Source: Pieris napi (Eukaryota; Arthropoda; Insecta; Lepidoptera; Pieridae). Taken from it: 64,000 nt of DNA. Numbering within the stretch: position 1 is the stretch's first letter; each line of letters starts with the position of its first letter. The stretch is from contig NC_062249.1 in NCBI RefSeq assembly GCF_905475465.1, positions 10,676,501-10,740,500 on the forward strand. The letters are read 5' to 3'. Position numbers and translations under genes: made by a program. Below the pieces are notes generated by a model, which was not told the DNA's origin, did not search any database, and saw only the letters and a list, made by a program, of their open reading frames with translations. Shown one piece after another: positions 34,601-43,943 of this stretch.

Positions 34601-37600
34601 GCTACTGCTATGTCTGGCATTGTCAGATTGCGAAAAGGGGTGCGATAGAAATAGCAAGTTGTCTTTGGTCATTTATCCAGGTACACGTCGAATTAGGAAT
34701 AAAAAATATATCCTTTTATTCTGATTCATGTGCAGGCCAAAATCGTAATCGTTTCGTATTCGCCATGTTTTCTTTAGCGGCGAAGAAATTTAACATAATA
34801 ATTACTCATAGGTTTTTGGAGAAAGGTCATAGCCAATCGGAGGGTGATTCTATGCATGCTGCTATTGAGCGTTCCAAGAAAAAGCATACTATTTACACAC
34901 CTGACCAAATGTATTCCTTGATAGAGAATGCCAAAGTTACCGGACACAAGTACCAGGTAAAACAAATGACGCAAGCTGATTTCATAGATTTTAAAGAGTT
35001 AATAAAGGGGAAGAATTGGTTGAAAGATAAAAATGGGGATAGAATTTATTGGAGCAAAATAAAAGAAGTAGTTTTTTCTTATAATCATCCTGATACAATA
35101 TACTTTAGATACAGTTTTGAAGACAAATTACAAGAGATGCAAACTATCACGAGGACTAATTCAAGAAGGCGACGAGGAGAACCCATAGAAAATGCTGAAA
35201 ACCTAAAACTCGCATACACTGGAATGCTACCTATACCACTCCCTTTATATAGGGATTTAATAAGTCTGTGCGACTCAGGAGCCATACCAAACCATTACCA
35301 GTGTTTTTACAGAAATTTGGTGCCATTAGAATCCACCTCGGTTACCAACGATAGTGACGAGGAGAATTATTAGTACCTACTTATTTCTTGTTCTCTATTT
35401 AATTTTTCTTGTTTTTAAACAAAAAAAAAATATTCTTATTAACATTCTTTTTTTATTTAACCTTTATCAAAAATTATAAGCTAATTTACATTATTATACC
35501 ATGCACTAATAAAGATGTATTACATAAATAATGAATTGATCTTGATTACGCTAATATACGGGCTTCTATCTTTACAAACATGAAAAAGCAACAAAATATA
35601 CAAGAATAAGCCTGTAGACGGTCAGAGCACGGCTCAGAAAAAAAAATATTGACGTAGAATAACCGTGTAACATTTCACTATACTTGTTTATGCTTCATTT
35701 ATGACACGAATAAACGTGCAGTGATACAATACTGTTAAAAAGTCGCATATTATTCACTAGAATAATAAAATAACATGTTTTTTCTTGAATATTGAGAAAA
35801 CTGTAAATATTTTTTTTATAAAAAATATATGAGCTAAAAGATATATTTTTTACCTTTAATTTGATAATACATTATATATATCTATTTATAATGTAATTAA
35901 AGTAATGTGATTCCAAACTGTTTTATTGTTTCCTGAAAAGTTGTTGTTTTTCGATTGCACGTTTATTCGTTGGGGCCATCGACATGTCTCCAATGATTTC
36001 GTTGACCTCGGCCCCACTCGATCCTTGCGTACACTGTTCCGCAAATGACGCTTTAACGTGTAAATATTTCAACTTTTTTGTATATATTATTTTATTTATT
36101 TTTATAAAACAGAATAAGACGCCTAGAGAACTAAACCTTTTGAGCTTATAAACCTAGTGTAGTGAATATAAGTGCAAGTGCTGTATCTCGGACACGCGAA
36201 CATTGTGTCAAAACATTATAGAACAATAAGACTGTCAATGAACATTGCCTTATAGTCCAGTCAGTCAAGACAATTAATTCATTATAATTCCAAAAGTTTT
36301 CAAATTTTGATGTAAGGTCGGGAGTGGTATTAAAACAAACTATAAAATTTTGCAACCTGCTCTGCGGTCCGGAACATTGTTAAAAATGCAATAAATGATA
36401 ATTTGCTCAGTTCTTGAGACCAAAATTCCAAAAGTTCTGCAAAGTTGGAGTGGTGTTAAATATATTATTTTACATCACGTGTCAAATTTGTAACCAATTT
36501 AAGTGTACGGAACATTTTTTGTTATTAAAAATTAATGTTTTTCTTTATTAAACTGAAGGAAAACGTTTCAAAAGTTCTGCAAATTTGACAGATATATCGA
36601 AAATAAAATAAATAACAAAAAATGTTCCGTACACTTAGGTTGGTTGCAAATTTTATACGTGATATGAAATATTATATCGAAAACTTCCCCAAGTTTGCAG
36701 AACTTTTGGAATTTTTTTCACGACCATACAGCAAAAATTAATTTAATTGCAATTTTAACAATGTTCCGGACTGCGGACAAGGTTGCAAAATGAGATTTAT
36801 TGTCGTCCCAATGTACCATTCACTTGACCGAAGTTTGAAAACTTTTGGAATTATGTATTATCAAATTTTCGATTTCGAATGTCTATAATGACTGGTCTAT
36901 TAGTTTAAGCTATTCACTAGTATGGTCAATATGTTGATGGATGTAATAATTGAAAATTAAGTCAACATAATATTACTTATTAGCCATAATTATTGAATAG
37001 GCTGGATTGTTATTCATGTAAAGTCGCAGTCTCTTTTGTGATCTTTATTGTAGGACGAAAAAAATTGTATGTACTCCATCTTTGGCTATGTGTTTAGTTC
37101 ACTTGTTTTTTTGTTGTACATATGTTAGCTGTAGGTATAAATAACGCTTAAAGAAAAAGAATTAAAAAATAGAAAATTTAATAATATTACATTTGTATTG
37201 CGAACCCGATAGATTGTACATACAATTAGAAAAACAGTATCTAATTGTGAATCTAAGTCATTCTCGAATTTATTTTAAGACAAAAAAATCATCAAAATCA
37301 ATTATAAACACGTAGATGATATAATTTTTATTTATTTATCACGCCTCTTTCCCGAAGGAGTAGGCAGAGACTCGAATCTCCATTTGTTACAATCCTGACA
37401 TACCTCTCTCGCCTAATATAACATTCACCATACATGCTCGTCGATACTTGTAACTTGTTTCTTCTCTAGTACCTCCTGGATTTGGTCCAGGAATGTACGA
37501 CAACACCTACCCAACTCGACATCACCATCCACGGTTGCCTTGTATGGGATATACACTTGTTAACCGCTACTCATGCATCCGTTCTACATGGTCATGTGGT

Positions 37601-40315
37601 TGACCAACCATAAGCATTCCTTTACCTTCCTTGCTCACGTACCTTTATTTATCGGCGACATGCGATGCGGCGGTTACGTCCGCCTCTCCACGCCATTTGA
37701 GAGTTTGTGAAGATACTTGATACAGTATCCTTCACACACCGGGCCATCCACTTTTAGAAATAGCTAGGGGAGATCGGGCTCAGTCCAGCAGAGGTGGATC
37801 ACCATCCCTTCTTCAGCTTTCTCGATTGGGCACCTTTTAGGTGGCAAGGATTTAGTGAGCACGTCGTGCATTAACATTCATTGCCGTATGTTAACATCGG
37901 GATAAGCACTCCCCGGTATGGCGTGTCGAACCTCGTTTGAGATTTCTTGGCTTTACTTAATTACACACTAATGAATGCAACGCTCCATTTACGTTATTCC
38001 CAACAATGTACAAAAAGAATCGATTGAATAACTTGATAATGCGACCTTTATCGTAAGCTATATTTATCGTGTGCTGGTTGTCCTGTATTCACTTTGCACT
38101 ATAGTATAAGATCCCGCTATACAACGACCTTCACCGAGATGCTTATTTAATGAAACGTATTTTATATTTAATTTAATATGTCAATAAATATAATCCATAT
38201 GGGTTGCCTAGCAAATTTCAGTCCAGAGTATGTTTAATTAAAATTAAAAAAAAAATATATATATAATTTGCATGTAGTAAATTTTTTTATTTTTTTCAAT
38301 CAATATTTTTTATCAGGGTATATATATATATGTATATATATATATTATATATGTATTACTATAACTTTCTTTTTTACTAAAGATGTATATATACTTTAGT
38401 GTCACATAAAAAATATACACATAAATAATTAATTGATTAAAAACAACCTAACGTTTGCATATTCTATGGGCTTCATACTGTCGATTGGTATAGAATTTAT
38501 CTAATAATCATACCGGTGAAATGTTTAAAAAATTTTTTGTAACATATAAAAATGTTATATCGTATCACTTAATATTATCTTGAATACACACAATAAACAA
38601 CTATAAATAGTATGTCTAACGCAAGAACTCATCAGTACCAATCTAGTGGATATTATGAGAAAGATACAGGATGTAGATATTTTCGAATTTTAAGAAGAAT
38701 TAGTAAAAAAAAGTCAATTTTCATATAAAAACTAAAATAAATCATAACTCTGCAGGGGTTGACCTTAGAGACCTCCCGTAGAACAATTTTTTGCCGCTGA
38801 TGACTTTATCTATCCCCTATTTGCGTTTGATCCACGACTTTTTGGCCACCCTGTATATAAATCGGATAAGCACTTTAATGTACAAAATCGTAACACGATG
38901 ACCTTGGTTCACCTGACTTCACCTATTCGACCTCTTTTCTTGTGAAGTCGAAAAAACTAGCTGCTGTGGTCTCTGGCAGAATGACCAGCGCTGTGGAACA
39001 TTCTGCTCCTCAGCATAATGCTGAGCCATGGCCAATTACAACCACAGCTCACACGCATTACACACTTGAAACGAAGCGAATGGGAAAAGGGATTTTTTTC
39101 TTTATATCTCTCATTATATATATTTTTTTTTCTTTGATTATTGTTATTTTGTGTGTTTATGTGTGTGTGTTATTGTAAGTATTAAATGTTATGTCTATGT
39201 CTAATTAGTTCGGAAATACTTCGATGATTTGCTTCTTTATCTCCTTCTTTGAAACGTCTCACATGTTATAAGGCCGGAATTGATTTAAATGTTCTCAAAA
39301 TTAAAGGAAGAAGAATTTTGAAAACGTTGCGTCTAAAATAGTTTTTTCCTTTCAGGTGTGCTGGACACAGGCACGCTAGTGAGGGGCTCGCGCATGCGCT
39401 GGTCATTAGCAGCACACGACATTTGCTTCACGAACGCGTTACACGCTGCATTTTTCGCGCTAGGAAAATGTGTACCCGTTGTACGCGGTGCTGGAGTGCA
39501 CCAGCCTGCTATGGACTTCTGTGTTGAGCGGCTCTGCAGTGGCGATTGGGTGCATATATTCCCCGAAGGAAGGGTTAATGTAGAAAAAGAGCATATTCGT
39601 TTCAAATGGGGAGTTGGTCGACTCATAAGCGAGAGCGCCGCGCGTGGTCGTCCGCCGTTAGTTCTACCAGTTTGGCATGAAGGGATGGATCACGTACTTC
39701 CCAATACAGAGCCATATCGACTGCGTGCACGCAACCACGTCTACCTCTGCGTTGGTGAGCCCATTGCTCTCCATCCGCTGCTTGACAGGTTAGTTATGCC
39801 ATATACTTCTTTTGGCTTTATAAGTACCTAAATTATACAATCGGTTCATTGGCTTCACGGTTCAGCATATAAACCGAATTGAATACATCGTCATAGTAAA
39901 TCGATCTGGAGTAATCAAAATATTTATCGTGATTTGTTAGGCAGTTTTGCTATGGCACATTTTGAGAACTTTGTAATACATGTTTACGTAAAATACTTTA
40001 AGAAAACCTTTAAATTTCTGACGTGACTGGAAACTGGTTCCACACTCGAATTATGTCTTGGGTATAAATAAATAGTACTTAAATGTTTTCAGACTTAAAA
40101 GCACGAACGCGAGCGAGGAAGAAACACGGCGAGTAATAACAGAACGAATACAAGAGGAGTTGTGGCGTCTCCGCGACAAAGCGCATGCGCTCGTCCGACG
40201 AGCAACGGGCCGCTTATTGGAGGACACAACCGTCATTCCCAATGGGAAACAACACAACACACCAACACCAGAACCCACGCCCAAGGAGTGTCTCGAAAAG
40301 GAGAAGGAACTGTAA
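19614..40315 (+). CDS. Taz: Tafazzin, cardiolipin-remodelling transacylase (4 exons, complete)
   Basis: Coding exons are 19614-19728, 21279-21404, 39356-39788 and 40093-40315, all GT-AG; the product is 298 aa. Tafazzin moves acyl chains between phospholipids and remodels cardiolipin on mitochondrial membranes. The start ATG has a strong context (AAACCATGG). Residues ~20-38 form a hydrophobic segment. The acyltransferase motif I is NHHSCFDDP, with catalytic H70 and D75 (HX4D). Exon 3 gives MRWSLAAHDICFTN, FALGKCVPVVRGAG, GDWVHIFPEGRVN (motif III, FPEG at 149-152) and FKWGVGRLISE; LPVWHEGMDHVLPN follows. The exon 4 tail has EEETRRVITERIQEELWRLR and a hydrophilic end. Length matches the ~290-aa family. 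Intron 2 is 17.95 kb and full of transposons. No tafazzin residue appears lost. Confidence 0.95.
19729..21278 (+). other. Taz intron 1, no recognised element
   Basis: AT-rich intron with donor GTGGGT and acceptor TTTACACAG. I saw no transposon end, conserved repeat or coding segment in it. Confidence 0.6.
22040..22275 (+). mobile_element. LINE tail in Taz intron 2
   Basis: It carries the family's ORF2 C-terminus and 3' UTR (CAATTCTTAAAAGGTAACGC, then GCGTCACTTAACATCACGTG), ending in CCCTGTTTTATAAAAAA. Same family as 1228-1547. Confidence 0.7.
22330..22650. mobile_element. MITE fragment with GAAGTTATACTTC ends
   Basis: GAAGTTATACTTCTTTTGGC near the left and AAGAAGTATAACTTC near the right, then a GTACACACAC-rich edge, resemble the elements at 56510-56850 and 59605-61720. 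There is no coding capacity. Confidence 0.5.
23155..23774. mobile_element. Foldback MITE, copy 1 (Taz intron 2)
   Basis: A ~620-bp element starts CCAGTCAGTCAAGACAATTA and ends TCTATAATGACTGG. Its centre is a large inverted repeat: the arm 23293-23405 is almost exactly the reverse complement of 23493-23607. An outer inverted pair (TAATTCCAAAAGTTTTCAAA and complement) encloses it. Other copies lie at 36255 and 43322. TA flanks on copies 2 and 3 suggest a Tc1/mariner-mobilised family. Confidence 0.85.
24066..24379 (+). mobile_element. Non-autonomous Helitron (copy B), complete
   Basis: It starts TCTAATATATAAAATTCTCG and ends CTAG after a hairpin formed by GGCAAAACGTTTGCC, inserted between A (24065) and T (24380). 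This is the cleanest copy of the family in the window. Confidence 0.88.
24855..24945 (+). mobile_element. Short LINE tail
   Basis: ATTCTTAAAAGGCCGGCAAC and GCGAGCCCTCTGG followed by CTTAACATCAGG identify the common LINE tail, here only ~90 bp. Confidence 0.6.
25275..26175. mobile_element. MITE with long inverted ends, interrupted by a pogo-like element
   Basis: The left arm at 25281-25331 (GAATCACGGCTCCACGATAA onward) is the near reverse complement of the right arm at 26113-26172. The arms are about 55 bp with a few mismatches. A complete pogo-like element sits inside. Confidence 0.75.
25373..25948. mobile_element. pogo/Tigger-like MITE
   Basis: The 576-bp element has inverted ends CAGTAGAACCTCGTTAAGTC and CAGTAGAACCTCTATAAGTC (right end read on minus), flanked by TA on both sides. 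CAGTAGAACCTC ends with subterminal AAGTCGAA repeats are typical of pogo-group elements. No transposase frame remains. Confidence 0.85.
26395..26645 (+). mobile_element. Helitron fragment (copy E)
   Basis: It carries CTCGTGTCACAATGTTCG, the GGAGGCTCGACCGATTCTTA block and CTACGATCAACCCCTATTTT in the same order as copy B. It lacks a clean 5' TC and 3' CTAG end. Confidence 0.65.
27069..27260 (+). repeat. tRNA-derived SINE fragment
   Basis: CCTAGTGGCTTCATCGTGCG is a tRNA-like head. It is followed by the body (CGAACCGTGAAGGAAAGCAT, GTGTCAGGCATAGG) shared with copies at 41280, 55595 and 58630. Confidence 0.6.
27261..28149. other. Taz intron 2 DNA, nothing recognised
   Basis: AT-rich, with one short CA-rich stretch near 27692-27740. 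No transposon ends or coding signal was seen. Confidence 0.45.
28150..28620 (+). mobile_element. LINE tail (plus) in Taz intron 2
   Basis: Remnants of a LWNSL-type ORF2 C-terminus at ~28220-28260 precede a 3' UTR containing AAAAAGAGTGGCGGAAAGTT and GACGTTCATAAGTGAAC, ending GAATAAAGATAATTTGA. The same 3' UTR recurs at 51690 and 58065 (minus) and, diverged, at 52775 and 53205 (plus). Confidence 0.7.
29365..29465 (-). mobile_element. Short LINE tail
   Basis: A decayed copy of the common tail (GGCTCACCTAATATTAATTA, GCAAGTTCATTGCCGGCC). Confidence 0.5.
29475..30770. mobile_element. Helitron-like remnants
   Basis: CTAGCTGTCCTCGCGAAC at ~29477 is a Helitron 3' end on minus. GCGGGTGAAACCGC hairpin plus CTAG at ~30745-30770 is a Helitron 3' end on plus. 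The interval between has no intact gene, and the 79-codon minus open frame at 30198-30437 has no recognisable motif. Confidence 0.45.
32359..32400. repeat. Perfect 19-bp hairpin
   Basis: AATTACCTACATAATATGT (32359-32377) and its exact reverse complement (32382-32400) are separated by TACT. It sits immediately 5' of the LINE tail in the transposase intron. Confidence 0.9.
32401..32621 (+). mobile_element. LINE 3' UTR inside the Sola-like element
   Basis: About 220 bp nearly identical to the reverse complement of 12064-12285 (one difference seen over the ~110 bp compared). It ends GATAACGAATAAAGAATTTT plus a T/A-rich tail. It is a severely 5'-truncated insertion of the LINE in GOBP1 intron 1. 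Confidence 0.85.
36255..36897. mobile_element. Foldback MITE, copy 2 (Taz intron 2)
   Basis: It is bounded GTCCAGTCAGTCAAG...TGACTGGTC and flanked by TA on both sides (36253-36254, 36898-36899). The right arm is nearly identical to copies 1 and 3. The left arm (about 36385-36530) is clearly diverged, so its hairpin is imperfect. Confidence 0.85.
37335..37950 (-). repeat. Unclassified lepidopteran-type repeat
   Basis: It begins ATCACGCCTCTTTCCCGAAG and is unusually GC-rich for the intron. It reads like a transposon-derived repeat common in moth genomes, but I found no clean ends or intact frame. Orientation is a guess. Confidence 0.4.
37951..39355 (+). other. 3' part of Taz intron 2
   Basis: It holds a TA-rich low-complexity stretch at 38320-38360 and a repeat segment at 38961-39060 (see the finding on TGTGGTCTCTGGCAGAATGA). 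The rest is AT-rich, ending in the exon 3 acceptor TTTCCTTTCAG. Confidence 0.5.
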
Positions 40316-41279
40316 GACCCTTCAAGGACCGCGCTGGACGCGGATTCACGGCATGCGCCAAGTAACATTGTCTTGCACAATCCTCGTAGTTAAGAGATAA
40401 TTTATACCCTCAAACCCAAAGACTACAGAGAATTGACTGAGTTCCTCTTGTGAGCCGAGTGAGATGAATTGTTGTATATAATTTCCAGTGTTTTATCGGA
40501 ATAATCATATCAGTAAGCGTATGTACCGATGTTTTATAAACCTTTACACGGCAAAGTTTATATATAGGGTTAGAATATACAGTTGAAAAATTAATCGATT
40601 TTACCACAGACACAGTCTTCTACGTGTTCCTAAACGTCAAGATCAGTTTTTGACTTGAACGCATAGATTTTCTATATTCGAATACGTATTGTAGCTTGAC
40701 TGTGATTGGTCCAGAGCTGACCAATCACAGCCCGCAATCTAACGATTCGTTTTTTAAACGTACATTCTAACGTACGTTGCCTTTCTTTGGCCTGGGGCAT
40801 TTCTTCTAAAAGGCAACTGGATATAGAAAAGTTTTCGTCGTAAACATTTTGGTAGCAAAAAGATCACTATTTCATTTCAGTAAATGCGAACCGTAAAGGT
40901 AACATAACCATTTCTGTACTAATTATGTTTAATCTATTTTTGATGGTATATTTTTAAATTTAACCTTTTGAGCCTAGTGTTAAACTGTACTTGACAGTTC
41001 TCAGACTACGTTATAATAGTCCGAAAACTGACAAAAAAATATTTTAAATTTTAATATATAAATGTTACCGTGCACAAAAACATAAATTTTATTTCGAAAT
41101 AAATGATAGATTGTCAATTGTCAATACTCGGGTAAACAAAAAATCTGGCAAGGCAGTAATTTTTATCGTGTTTCACAAAATTAGTAAATATTGTCCTTGC
41201 ATGTGGTTTGCGGTTCTGACGTCATGGCGAAGTGGGATTTCCAAGCAAAAACTAATTTATCCTATTCTGCTACTGAACA
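40316..41279 (+). other. Taz 3' flank
   Basis: No AATAAA was seen until ~41096, so the Taz polyadenylation site is uncertain. An inverted repeat CTGTGATTGGTC (40700-40711) and its complement (40719-40730) enclose a 7-bp loop. Confidence 0.5.
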
Positions 41280-41430
41280 GTTGGCCTAGTGACTTTATCC
41301 CCAGGTGTGAATCAATGTACTTTTAGTCTGTGTGGTACTCGCTCGTATGGTGAAGGAAAACATCGTGAGGCATTCCATAGACGGAAGAAAGTGTCAGGCA
41401 CAGAAGGCTAGAGAAACAGATAGAGAAATC
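41280..41430 (+). repeat. SINE fragment
   Basis: GGCCTAGTGACTTTATCCCC head, TATGGTGAAGGAAAACATCG body and GTGTCAGGCACAGAAGGC end match the SINE family at 27069 and 55595. Confidence 0.6.
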
Positions 41431-42039
41431 TGTCTTACTGTCCCATATTTTAATACTTGAGTCCCGTCAATGTCACTCAGAAATGGAGTTTAGCTTTAAG
41501 ATTTCTAGTATTATATTGGTGTTTTGTATGTGTGTGACACGGTGACGTCATTAATAGACGTTGTAATGTGATTTTGGCAACTATTTTATAATAAATGTTT
41601 TAGATGTAGGATATATTTTTGTTGAAATTTTCCTTGTTCCAAATTATTTTTTACCGTGTTAATAGTTGTTAAACTTGATTGTAGAGGATGTTTTGGATCG
41701 TCTAACAATTACTTAACGTATTATAGAAGATTAAAATTGCTAGTTTCAAGTCCACTTAACCATATTGTGCTAACTATTTAATTAACATATGAACAGTCAG
41801 TTAAATAACCAAAATTGTGGTAATTACATAGTAATAATTAACCCTCATTTATTCCTTCAAACACTCAGCTGTACAAAAGATAACTGACACGCACTTAAAA
41901 TTTTACACTAAATAATTATATAAAAATATTATTTTTTATTCATAGATTTTTGATGCTAAAAAACAATCGATTAATTTAAAAAACCGATTTTATATACAGA
42001 ATTTTTTTTAGTTAGACGCAACTCCGGCAGCAAAAATCA

Positions 42040-42165
42040 CTTGGAGGGTTCAATCAAGGTCCCCAAGACACCTACATAATCAGTATCATCAAATTCGTGC
42101 GACGTAATTCTAAATCCAATTCCCCTCCATCTCTCTCTATCTTGAGCATTTTTATCTCATATTAT
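42040..42165 (-). pseudogene. RTE-like LINE C-terminal relic
   Basis: Minus translation gives NAQDRERWRGIGFRITSHEF, like the AQDRExW ending of RTE ORF2. Short and isolated. Confidence 0.45.
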
Positions 42166-43321
42166 CTATCAATTCTATGCCTGGGTTTCCTCAGTAAATC
42201 TCCTATAATAACATAAAAAGGAAAGATTTTTCGTTTGGTTTGTTTTAGACTTTAAAAACCATGTGTGTCTGACAGAACTGACTGATAACTGATCAAATAT
42301 ATGCACAAATCTGGACTATATTAGAGTAATTATTATGATGACCCTCCAAAACATCCTGTATAAAAGATATCAGTAGAGCGAGAAGCGAGCTTTCCCTAGT
42401 GGCCACTTGGGTAAGATTCAGAGTCTAGACTTAGCTAGGTATACTCATGTATGTCAAAATTCTATGTTTGACATAAGTCTACTCTCAATGTTACCCTTTT
42501 ATCCCTATGCTGTTTTTAGTATTTTTACACTATACCGTTAATATTATTTAAGAAATTTGTAATAATCATGTTTTCATTCCTATGAAAAGTGTTAGCGCAA
42601 TTTATTGTATAAAATGGTTGTGTATTTTTTTAATGAAGACATTCCTCGATGTTACCGTTGCAATAATCTTATTTTTAATTTAAATACTAAGAAGTTCTTA
42701 AAATAAGAGAGATTTCTATTTACTTAAGCATCAAGATGCTAATTTTAAGTAAATTATATTAAATTAGAGATTTTGCTTGTCTTTTTTAAGTGAAATTTGT
42801 TCGTGCCCCTGAAAAGCTATAAGTAGCAACACTGAAAATAATCTAAAAATCCTAAAATTCCTGTTATTTCACTCGATAGGGTCATTTGTGATAGCCAAAT
42901 CTTTATAATTCAAAGTTCTAAGTAGTCCCCACTGGGCATGAAAAAAATTCATTGTGTAAATAAGTTTTTGTGTGTCATGCGATGCCATATGAGCCCTTGG
43001 ACCTTTGTAAATAATGTGTGTGCTTTTATTAACTGTTGTGATTGCATTGTGTGTGATGAGTATCTATCAGCACAGCTTTTTGATTATTTATTTTAACTAA
43101 CTTATGTGAAGGCTGGATAAAATTAAGACGTTACATACCTATAGTTTGATTGTGATGGATTTTTAAGTTACTTTTTTGTGAAATTGTTAGTGCCGTCATT
43201 CAAAAACTATTTATTATGCCATAAATTCATGATTTACACAAAGTTAGTTCAATACAACTGCACAAATTTTGTATTATAAGAATGTTCAGATATTGCCAGT
43301 TGAAGTTACATAACCTTAATA
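42166..43321. other. Intergenic DNA, nothing recognised
   Basis: AT-rich sequence without coding motifs or transposon ends that I could define. Confidence 0.45.
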
Positions 43322-43943
43322 GTCCAGTCAGTCAAGACAATTAATTCATTATAATTCCAAAAGTTTTCAAATTTTGATGTAAGGTCGGGAGTGGTATTAA
43401 AACAAACTATAAAATTTTGCAACCTGCTCTGCGGTCCGGAACATTGTTAAAAATAAGTTTTGGTCGTGAAAAAAATTCCAAAAGTTCTGCAAACTTGGGG
43501 AAGTTTTCGATATATTATTTCATATCACGTATAAAATTTGCAACCAACCTAAGTGTACGGAACATTTTTTGTTATTAAAAATTAATGTTTTTCTTTATTA
43601 AACTGAAGGAAAACGTTCCAAAAGTTCTGCAAATTTGACAGATATATCGAAAATAAAATAAATAACAAAAAATGTTCCGTACACTTAGGTTGGTTGCAAA
43701 TTTTATACGTGATATGAAATATTATATCGAAAACTTCCCCAAGTTTGCAGAACTTTTGGAATTTTTTTCACGGCCATACAGCAAAAATTAATTTAATTGC
43801 AATTTTAACAATGTTCCGGACTGCGGACAAGGTTGCAAAATGAGATTTATTGTCGTCCCAATGTACCATTCACTTGACCGAAGTTTGAAAACTTTTGGAA
43901 TTATTATCAAATTTTCGATTTCGAATGTCTATAATGACTGGTC
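43322..43943. mobile_element. Foldback MITE, copy 3
   Basis: 622 bp, bounded GTCCAGTCAGTC...GACTGGTC with TA on both sides (43320-43321, 43944-43945). Both arms are almost identical to copy 1, 20 kb away. Confidence 0.87.

Larger units (their letters stand above)
32067..35373 (+). pseudogene. Multi-exon DDE-like transposase (DUF7869-type), one probable frameshift
   Basis: Exons proposed: 32067-32136 (ATG, 23 codons, donor GTAAGT), 32771-32857 (donor GTAAGA) and 33132-35373. Splice phases fit, and exon 1 (MNRRSASSRCRKILELANC) and exon 2 (acidic) join cleanly. In exon 3 the spliced frame runs ~20 codons, then the long 716-codon frame takes over, so a single 1-2-nt indel near 33196-33204 is inferred. 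In the long frame, residues ~169-175 (CNCKLKC) and 371-374 (CEIC) could bind zinc. D424 in ACFDLEK, D501 in YSDSCAGQN and E540/D542 in HSQSEGD are candidate catalytic acids of an RNase-H fold. The tail is acidic (SDEENY). Insects carry many unnamed proteins of this pattern. DDE role and family are inferred; an internal start would bypass the indel. Confidence 0.7.
31416..35982 (+). mobile_element. 4.56-kb DNA transposon with TCGA duplication, Sola-like
   Basis: Terminal inverted repeats at 31420-31443 and 35955-35978 are identical over 24 bp (start TGGCCCCAACGAATAAACG). They are flanked by TCGA at 31416-31419 and 35979-35982. Because TCGA is palindromic the exact boundary is ambiguous, but a 4-bp duplication is the simplest reading. 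GAATAAACGTG recurs inside both ends (about 31652-31662 and 35708-35718), probably as transposase-binding sites. The element sits in Taz intron 2, on the same strand, and carries its own transposase gene. A LINE tail has landed in the transposase's first intron. Four-base duplications with a DDE-like enzyme suggest Sola-like by inference. Confidence 0.85.

Noticed and set aside
38942..39178. 78-codon open frame before Taz exon 3
   Set aside because: It lies in intronic repeat sequence and ends in low-complexity T/GT-rich DNA encoding a spurious hydrophobic tail.
23155..43943. Segmental duplication of Taz intron DNA
   Set aside because: The similarity among the three sites stops exactly at the MITE ends with TA flanks, so transposition explains it.
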